Shown: one piece after another, positions 6,634-10,964 of the stretch
How the letters are laid out: each line of letters opens with the position of its first letter
Numbering within the stretch: the first letter of the stretch is position 1
Assembly: GCA_946495905.1 (NCBI GenBank)
Contig: CAMMEP010000050.1
Location: forward strand, 1-10,964
Reading direction: 5' to 3'
DNA from: an uncultured Clostridium sp.
GTDB lineage: Bacteria > Bacillota > Clostridia > TANB77 > CAG-508
Length of the DNA: 10,964 bases
Notes under the pieces: model-generated
The model's input: the letters and a program-made list of their open reading frames with translations, nothing else
Databases searched by the model: none
What the model was told of the DNA's origin: nothing
Made by a program: the position numbers and the translations under genes

Positions 6634-6834
6634 ATGGCAACTTATAACGAATTGGTAAGGTCGGCATCAGCAATATCAAGGGAAAAAGGAATTTATGTAT
6701 TACCAAATCGATTAACAAAAATTAAATCAAGCAATTCAAAACTGCAGGTATTTGGTTATACAGAAAATAACAAGACTATATTATGCTGTATTAAGCCAGA
6801 TGGTACTACTGTTGTGAAATCACAACAATGGTAG
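6634..6834 (+). CDS. Small protein of unknown function (66 aa)
   Basis: This gene is not recognised. It is probably real: AGGAGG (6621-6626) sits 7 nt before the ATG, a good promoter lies upstream and a similarly organised gene follows 43 bp later. The protein is soluble-looking, with no signal peptide or membrane segment. It starts with a likely helix (TYNELVRSASAISREKG), then alternating hydrophobic/polar stretches (KLQVFGYTENNKTILCCIKPDGTTVV) that suggest beta strands, and ends SQQW. It contains two adjacent cysteines (CC) and is mildly basic. Co-transcription with the membrane protein copy B makes a partner or regulator role possible (inference). Copy A has no such companion. It stops with TAG. 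Confidence 0.7.
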   Translation: MATYNELVRSASAISREKGIYVLPNRLTKIKSSNSKLQVFGYTENNKTILCCIKPDGTTVVKSQQW

Positions 6835-6877
6835 GGTGATGTAAAATTATTAACTTATTTACAATGGAGGGCATATT

Positions 6878-7786
6878 ATGGATGAACAAGATAAAATAAT
6901 ACAGATTTGGGCACCAAGCAAATCAGATAAACTTATAGTTCGCAGAGCGGCAAGTCTCGAAAATGAGATACGGTTCTATATAAATGAAGGACTATATGTT
7001 GTTGCACGAGATAATAAAGAAACAATACTAGTTAAAATAAAAAAAGAGGAAGTCGAGGTAGATAAGAAAGATAATAAATATATAAGTAAATCACAACTTA
7101 AAAGGTGTATTAAAGAAAATTACAAGTTACTTTTTCAGCTTTTATTTATAGCTACCGTATTATTTCTTATTTCTATCTATGTAATCTATATTTCAAAAAA
7201 TTTATTAATTTTAATTATGATGATGAATATTGATGCTTTTTTATTATCAATAAGTACAGTAATTATCTGCGAATCAGGCATAACGGAATCTTTAAAAAGT
7301 AAACATTCAGCAGAACATATGATGGTAAACTTTTTAGAAAAAAATAGAAGATTGCCTAGAAGTATAGAGGAGGTAAAAAAGGCATCAAGATTTACTAAAG
7401 AATGTGGAACTAGAGGCAAAGTATATAGAATTGTAGAATCGTTTATATATATTAACATTAATTTTATATTTATGTGTATTGCTATTGTGCCACAAATAAA
7501 ATATAGTGAAACTAGAATAATTGCTTTCATATTTACTATCACTATTTCTATTATAGGGTGCGTAATTACAATATTAATAGAAAAATATCATAAATTAGAT
7601 GGTATTGTTAATTTTTTATCTAAAAAAATGAGTCTTATGATTCAATGCTTTAATACCACTAAAAATGTAAATGGTAATGATATTCTTCTTGCCTATTATG
7701 CAGCAAATCGGTGGTTAAAAATTGTTTATCCCAAGTTCTATACGGATCTTGATGAAACTACCTTTAATTCATTAAAAATAAGTTAG
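6878..7786 (+). CDS. Membrane protein with DUF1385/YqhQ-like motifs, copy B
   Basis: The 302-aa protein is a paralogue of the 297-aa copy A. It shares the N-terminal pattern (KLIVRRAASLENEIRFYIN against RLLVYDAESSEKTIQFYIN) and the position of four hydrophobic segments (about 84-104, 108-129, 187-205 and 213-233). The central block at 141-160 is identical over 20 residues to copy A and continues EVKKASRF and ECGT. The C-terminal block is IQCFNTTK, D268, AYYAA and WLKIVYP. Membrane segments are much more diverged than these blocks. Putative metal-ligand residues are H143, E146, H147 and C177. The match to DUF1385 rests on the AEH, CGT and C-terminal Q..TT patterns, so function is unknown. GGAGG at 6866-6870 supports the ATG. 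It lies 43 bp after the 66-aa gene, stops with TAG and is followed by a terminator. Confidence 0.85.
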   Translation: MDEQDKIIQIWAPSKSDKLIVRRAASLENEIRFYINEGLYVVARDNKETILVKIKKEEVEVDKKDNKYISKSQLKRCIKENYKLLFQLLFIATVLFLISIYVIYISKNLLILIMMMNIDAFLLSISTVIICESGITESLKSKHSAEHMMVNFLEKNRRLPRSIEEVKKASRFTKECGTRGKVYRIVESFIYININFIFMCIAIVPQIKYSETRIIAFIFTITISIIGCVITILIEKYHKLDGIVNFLSKKMSLMIQCFNTTKNVNGNDILLAYYAANRWLKIVYPKFYTDLDETTFNSLKIS

Positions 7787-7794
7787 TATTATAC

Positions 7795-7829
7795 AAAAAA
7801 TAGCTGTTGGAAATCCGATGGCTATTTTT
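7795..7829 (+). terminator. Intrinsic terminator after YqhQ-like copy B
   Basis: The stem runs from AAAAATAGC through TGTTGG (to 7810) and pairs with CCGATGGCTATTTTT (7815-7829) around an AAAT loop. It includes three G-T wobbles, and the descending T-run continues ATTTGTTT. Its 24-nt core (7801-7824) matches the copy A terminator core at 21 positions. Confidence 0.85.
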
Positions 7830-7893
7830 ATTTGTTTAAATAATTCGCAATTACTGTTCACACAAAATTCACAAAAGTTTGGACACGAACTAA

Positions 7894-7922
7894 TTGACAT
7901 CATAAAAAAAATACTATATAAT
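7894..7922 (+). promoter_or_regulatory. Perfect-consensus promoter for the ABC exporter operon
   Basis: TTGACA (7894-7899), a spacer of exactly 17 bp with an A-run, and TATAAT (7917-7922) match the vegetative sigma consensus at all 12 positions. The predicted leader is about 40 nt. No clear operator was found around it. Such a promoter implies strong basal transcription unless repressed. Confidence 0.85.
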
Positions 7923-7969
7923 ATATTACTGCAATATATAATGAAAAATAATAAATAGAAGGAGGAATT

Positions 7970-10195
7970 ATGCTAAAGGTATTAAAAAATCTTAAGAATT
8001 CATGGACATCTGTAATTATCATAGTTATTCTATTATGTGTTCAAGCAGCAACAGACTTAGCATTACCAGATTATACTTCTAAAATTGTAAATGTCGGAAT
8101 ACAATATGGCGGAATAGAAGAAGCGGCACCAGAAGTAATATCAGAAGAAGATATGGAAAACATTCTATTCTTTACAGACGATGATGAACAAATTTTAGAA
8201 AACTATGAATTAGTAGAAGATGAGCCAACAGAGTACCAAGAAAAAGTGAAAAACAAATATCTTGGTAAGGAGTACAACACAGAAGAGAATAAAATCTATG
8301 TGTTAAAAGACTTAGAAGAAGAACAATTAGACAGCTTAGTAAGTTTAATTGCTGAACCACTTGTAGAGTATAGTGCAGTAACAAGTGAAGAAACAGCAAA
8401 TCAAATTAAAGAAAGATTAATGCAAGGCATGCAAGAAAATATGACGGAAGCACAAAGAGATGTAGTTTTAGAGCAATTTACTAGTTATGTATCTCAAATG
8501 TCAGATTCTATCAAAGAACAAGCAGCAATTAGTAGCGTAAAGCAAGTATACATCAATTTAGGAGTGGACACTGATAAACTACAAAACGATTACATATTAA
8601 TGTCAGGTTTACAAATGCTTGGTATTGCATTAATTAGTATGTTATGTGCAGTAACCATTATGCTATTATCATCAAGAGTTGCAGCAAAACTTGGTAAAAC
8701 TTTAAGAGACAAAGTTTTCAAAAAAGTTTTAAGCTTCTCAACAGCAGAACTTCGAGAATTTTCAACTGCATCCCTTATTACACGTAGTACAAACGATGTA
8801 CAACAAATTCAACAATTAATTACATTATTATTCAGAGTTGTTGTATATGCACCAATTATAGGTATTGGAGGATTTGTGAAAGTTCTTACAACAAGTGATA
8901 ATTCAATGGCTTGGATTATTGGTGTAGCAATATTTGCAATATTAGTTGTAGTTGCAACACTATTTGCAGTAGCAATGCCTAAATTTAAAAAATTACAAGA
9001 TTTGATTGATAAGTTAAATCAAGTATCAAGAGAAATTTTAACAGGTCTTCCTGTAATTAGAGCATTTAACAAAGAAAAGAAAGAAGAGAAAAGATTTGAT
9101 AATTCAAATACATTATTAATGAAAGCAAATATTTTCGTAAACAGAGCAATGTCAATGATGATGCCACTTTTAATGTTCATCATGAGCTCTATTACAGTTT
9201 TAATTGTATGGGTAGGAGCACATAATGTAGATAGCGGAACAATGCAAGTTGGGGATATGATGGCATTTATTCAATACACAATGCAAATTGTAATGGCATT
9301 CTTAATGATATCTATGATATCAATTATGCTTCCAAGAGCATCTGTATCTGCAAGACGTATTAATGAAGTTATTGAGACAGAGCCAAGTATAAAAGACAAA
9401 GAAGAAACAAAACAATTTAATCCAGAAAAGAAAGGATTAGTAGAATTCAAAAATGTTTCTTTTAGATATCCAGATGCAGATACGGAAATACTAGAAGATA
9501 TTAACTTTACAGCAGAGCCTGGAAAGACAACAGCTTTAATTGGAAGTACAGGTAGTGGTAAATCAACGGTTGTAAACTTAATACCAAGATTTTATGATGT
9601 AACAGAAGGAGAACTTTTAGTAGATGGTGTAAATGTTAAGGATGTACCTCAAAAAGATTTAAGAGACATTATAGGATTTGTGCCACAAAAAGGAATTCTT
9701 TTCTCTGGAACAATTGAATCAAATATAAAATATGCAGATGACAATATGTCAGATGAGCAAATGGTAAAAGCAGCACAAATTGCACAAGCAGAGGAATTTA
9801 TTAATACAAAACCTGAGAAATATCAAGATGCAATAGCACAAGGTGGAAGTAATGTATCAGGTGGACAAAAACAACGTTTATCTATTGCAAGAGCAATTGC
9901 AAAAGATCCTGAAATATTTATATTTGATGATAGTTTTTCTGCACTAGACTTTAAAACAGATAGCAACCTAAGAGAAGCATTAGCAGAAAAAACAGAAAAT
10001 AAAACAGTTATTATTGTTGCCCAAAGAATTAGTACTATTTTAAATGCAGACAAAATTATTGTACTAGAAGAAGGAAAAATAGTAGGAGAGGGTACACATG
10101 AAGAATTGTTAAAGAATAACGAAACATATAGACAAATAGCGTTGTCACAGTTATCTGAAGAAGAATTAAACGAAAATAGGAAAGGAGGAAAATAG
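7970..10195 (+). CDS. ABC exporter half-transporter (permease-ATPase) with degenerate ATP site
   Basis: The 741-aa type IV ABC half-transporter is probably one half of a heterodimeric multidrug or peptide exporter of the BmrCD/TM287-288 kind. It has TM1 at about 13-33, a large acidic external insertion (about 36-208), the remaining five TMs between 212 and 455, and a C-terminal nucleotide-binding domain. NBD motifs: Walker A GSTGSGKST (525-533), Q-loop Q573, signature VSGGQ (629-633) and Walker B IFIFDD (649-654). The catalytic glutamate is replaced by D654, and the switch histidine by Q685 (IVAQRIS). This is the non-canonical pattern of the degenerate subunit in heterodimeric exporters. The insertion makes it longer than the usual 570-600 aa. 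AAGGAGG at 7959-7965 precedes the ATG. It stops with TAG immediately before the ATG of the partner gene. Substrate cannot be inferred. Confidence 0.93.
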   Translation: MLKVLKNLKNSWTSVIIIVILLCVQAATDLALPDYTSKIVNVGIQYGGIEEAAPEVISEEDMENILFFTDDDEQILENYELVEDEPTEYQEKVKNKYLGKEYNTEENKIYVLKDLEEEQLDSLVSLIAEPLVEYSAVTSEETANQIKERLMQGMQENMTEAQRDVVLEQFTSYVSQMSDSIKEQAAISSVKQVYINLGVDTDKLQNDYILMSGLQMLGIALISMLCAVTIMLLSSRVAAKLGKTLRDKVFKKVLSFSTAELREFSTASLITRSTNDVQQIQQLITLLFRVVVYAPIIGIGGFVKVLTTSDNSMAWIIGVAIFAILVVVATLFAVAMPKFKKLQDLIDKLNQVSREILTGLPVIRAFNKEKKEEKRFDNSNTLLMKANIFVNRAMSMMMPLLMFIMSSITVLIVWVGAHNVDSGTMQVGDMMAFIQYTMQIVMAFLMISMISIMLPRASVSARRINEVIETEPSIKDKEETKQFNPEKKGLVEFKNVSFRYPDADTEILEDINFTAEPGKTTALIGSTGSGKSTVVNLIPRFYDVTEGELLVDGVNVKDVPQKDLRDIIGFVPQKGILFSGTIESNIKYADDNMSDEQMVKAAQIAQAEEFINTKPEKYQDAIAQGGSNVSGGQKQRLSIARAIAKDPEIFIFDDSFSALDFKTDSNLREALAEKTENKTVIIVAQRISTILNADKIIVLEEGKIVGEGTHEELLKNNETYRQIALSQLSEEELNENRKGGK

Positions 10196-10964
10196 ATGCC
10201 AGGACCAATGGGTGGACCAATGCGTGGTCAAACTACAACAGACAAACCAAAAGACTTTAAGAAAACTACTAAAAAATTAATTGAGTCATATTTATCGAAA
10301 TATAAAATAGCATTGATAGTTGTTATCATCTTTGCAATTGGAAGTACTATATTTACCATAGTAGGACCAAAAATTTTGGGAAATGCAACTACAGAAATTT
10401 TTAATGGTTTAATGAGTAAAATATCTGGTGGAAGCGGAATAGATTTTGGTAAAATTGCACAAATTGCAATTATGCTATTAGGCCTTTATCTACTAAGTGC
10501 AGTATTTTCCTTCATTCAAGGATTTATGATGACAGGTGTAGCACAAAAAATTACTTATAAAATACGTAATGATATTGCTGCAAAAATAAATAGATTACCT
10601 ATGAATTATTTCGACAAGAAAACAAACGGTGAAGTATTATCAATAATTACAAACGATATTGATACATTAAGTATGAACTTAAACCAAAGTATTACTCACA
10701 TCATAACTGCAATATGTACAATAATAGGAATACTTATAATGATGTTTTCAATTAGTTGGCAAATGACATTAATATCACTTGTAATACTTCCAATAGCAGG
10801 TATATTCGTAAAATTTATTGTTGGAAAATCACAAAAATACTTCAACAAACAACAAGAATACTTAGGACATGTAAATGGTCAAGTTGAAGAAATTTATGGT
10901 GGACTTACCGTTGTAAAAGCATTTAATGCAGAAAATAAAGTAACAAATACTTTTGACAAAGCAA
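10196..10964 (+). CDS. ABC exporter partner half-transporter, 3' end outside window
   Basis: The open frame continues to the window edge (256 codons seen). The ATG directly follows the TAG of the preceding gene, with GGAGG inside that gene's last codons, giving tight translational coupling. The N-terminus is Gly/Pro/Met-rich (MPGPMGGPMRG), then DFKKTTKKLIESYL. Hydrophobic segments lie at about 38-57, 86-111, 166-186 and 190-209. LPMNYFDKKTNGEVLS-ITNDIDTL (135-158) and VNGQVEEIYGGLTVVKAFNAE (226-246) are typical intracellular-loop signatures of exporter membrane domains. No large insertion is present between TM1 and TM2. The ATPase domain lies beyond the window; as partner of a degenerate half it is expected to carry the canonical glutamate and switch histidine (inference). 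Confidence 0.92.
   Translation, partial: MPGPMGGPMRGQTTTDKPKDFKKTTKKLIESYLSKYKIALIVVIIFAIGSTIFTIVGPKILGNATTEIFNGLMSKISGGSGIDFGKIAQIAIMLLGLYLLSAVFSFIQGFMMTGVAQKITYKIRNDIAAKINRLPMNYFDKKTNGEVLSIITNDIDTLSMNLNQSITHIITAICTIIGILIMMFSISWQMTLISLVILPIAGIFVKFIVGKSQKYFNKQQEYLGHVNGQVEEIYGGLTVVKAFNAENKVTNTFDKA

Noticed and set aside
5577..7786. Toxin-antitoxin or phage-defence module
   Set aside because: No nuclease, toxin, DNA-binding or nucleotide-signalling motif is visible; the motifs point to a DUF1385-like membrane family instead.
7856..7890. GTTC...GAAC element upstream of the ABC promoter as a repressor operator
   Set aside because: Only the outer four bases are symmetrical; the inner arms do not match, and no regulator gene is nearby.
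7941..7958. Five-codon ORF (MKNNK) as a leader peptide before the ABC genes
   Set aside because: It lacks a ribosome binding site and no attenuator hairpin follows; it probably occurs by chance in the AT-rich leader.

Overview
The window looks like chromosomal DNA from a low-GC Gram-positive bacterium (Bacillota, most likely a Clostridia-type lineage). The sequence is strongly AT-rich. Genes have consensus AGGAGG-type ribosome binding sites and TTGACA/TATAAT-type promoters, and the protein set is typical of that group: cysteinyl-tRNA synthetase, a DUF1189-like membrane protein, FtsH, an RluA-type pseudouridine synthase and a tandem ABC exporter pair. The assignment is inferred from composition and gene content; no rRNA or tRNA gene is present. 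Seven of the eight complete genes end in TAG, one in TAA and none in TGA, which is unusual for such AT-rich DNA.

Layout. 1-145: a degenerate 39-40 bp tandem repeat and a probable promoter. 146-4497 (+): a co-directional run of cysS, a GTG-started DUF1189-like membrane protein with a highly charged C-terminal coil, and an ftsH-type AAA+ membrane protease with some non-consensus residues. 4501-4541: a long perfect hairpin between the convergent ends of ftsH and an RluA-family pseudouridine synthase (4522-5388, -); it overlaps the synthase's last codons. 5389-5576: a divergent promoter region. 5577-7830 (+): two paralogous multi-pass membrane proteins (297 and 302 aa) whose central and C-terminal motifs look like a remote form of DUF1385/YqhQ. 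A 66-aa protein of unknown function lies between them, and each transcription unit ends in a near-identical terminator hairpin. 7894-10964 (+): a fully consensus promoter drives two abutting ABC half-transporters. The first carries a degenerate ATPase site and a large extracellular insertion; the second is cut by the window edge within its membrane domain.

How the parts may work together. The two ABC halves almost certainly form one heterodimeric exporter. The cysS to ftsH genes are probably co-transcribed, with cysS and FtsH in translation and membrane protein quality control. The DUF1189-like protein is an uncharacterised membrane protein that could be an FtsH partner or substrate only by inference. 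The least described part is the 5.5-7.8 kb block: a duplicated YqhQ-like membrane protein, each copy with its own terminator, plus a small protein co-transcribed with the second copy. I found no phage, insertion sequence, CRISPR or defence-system hallmark.
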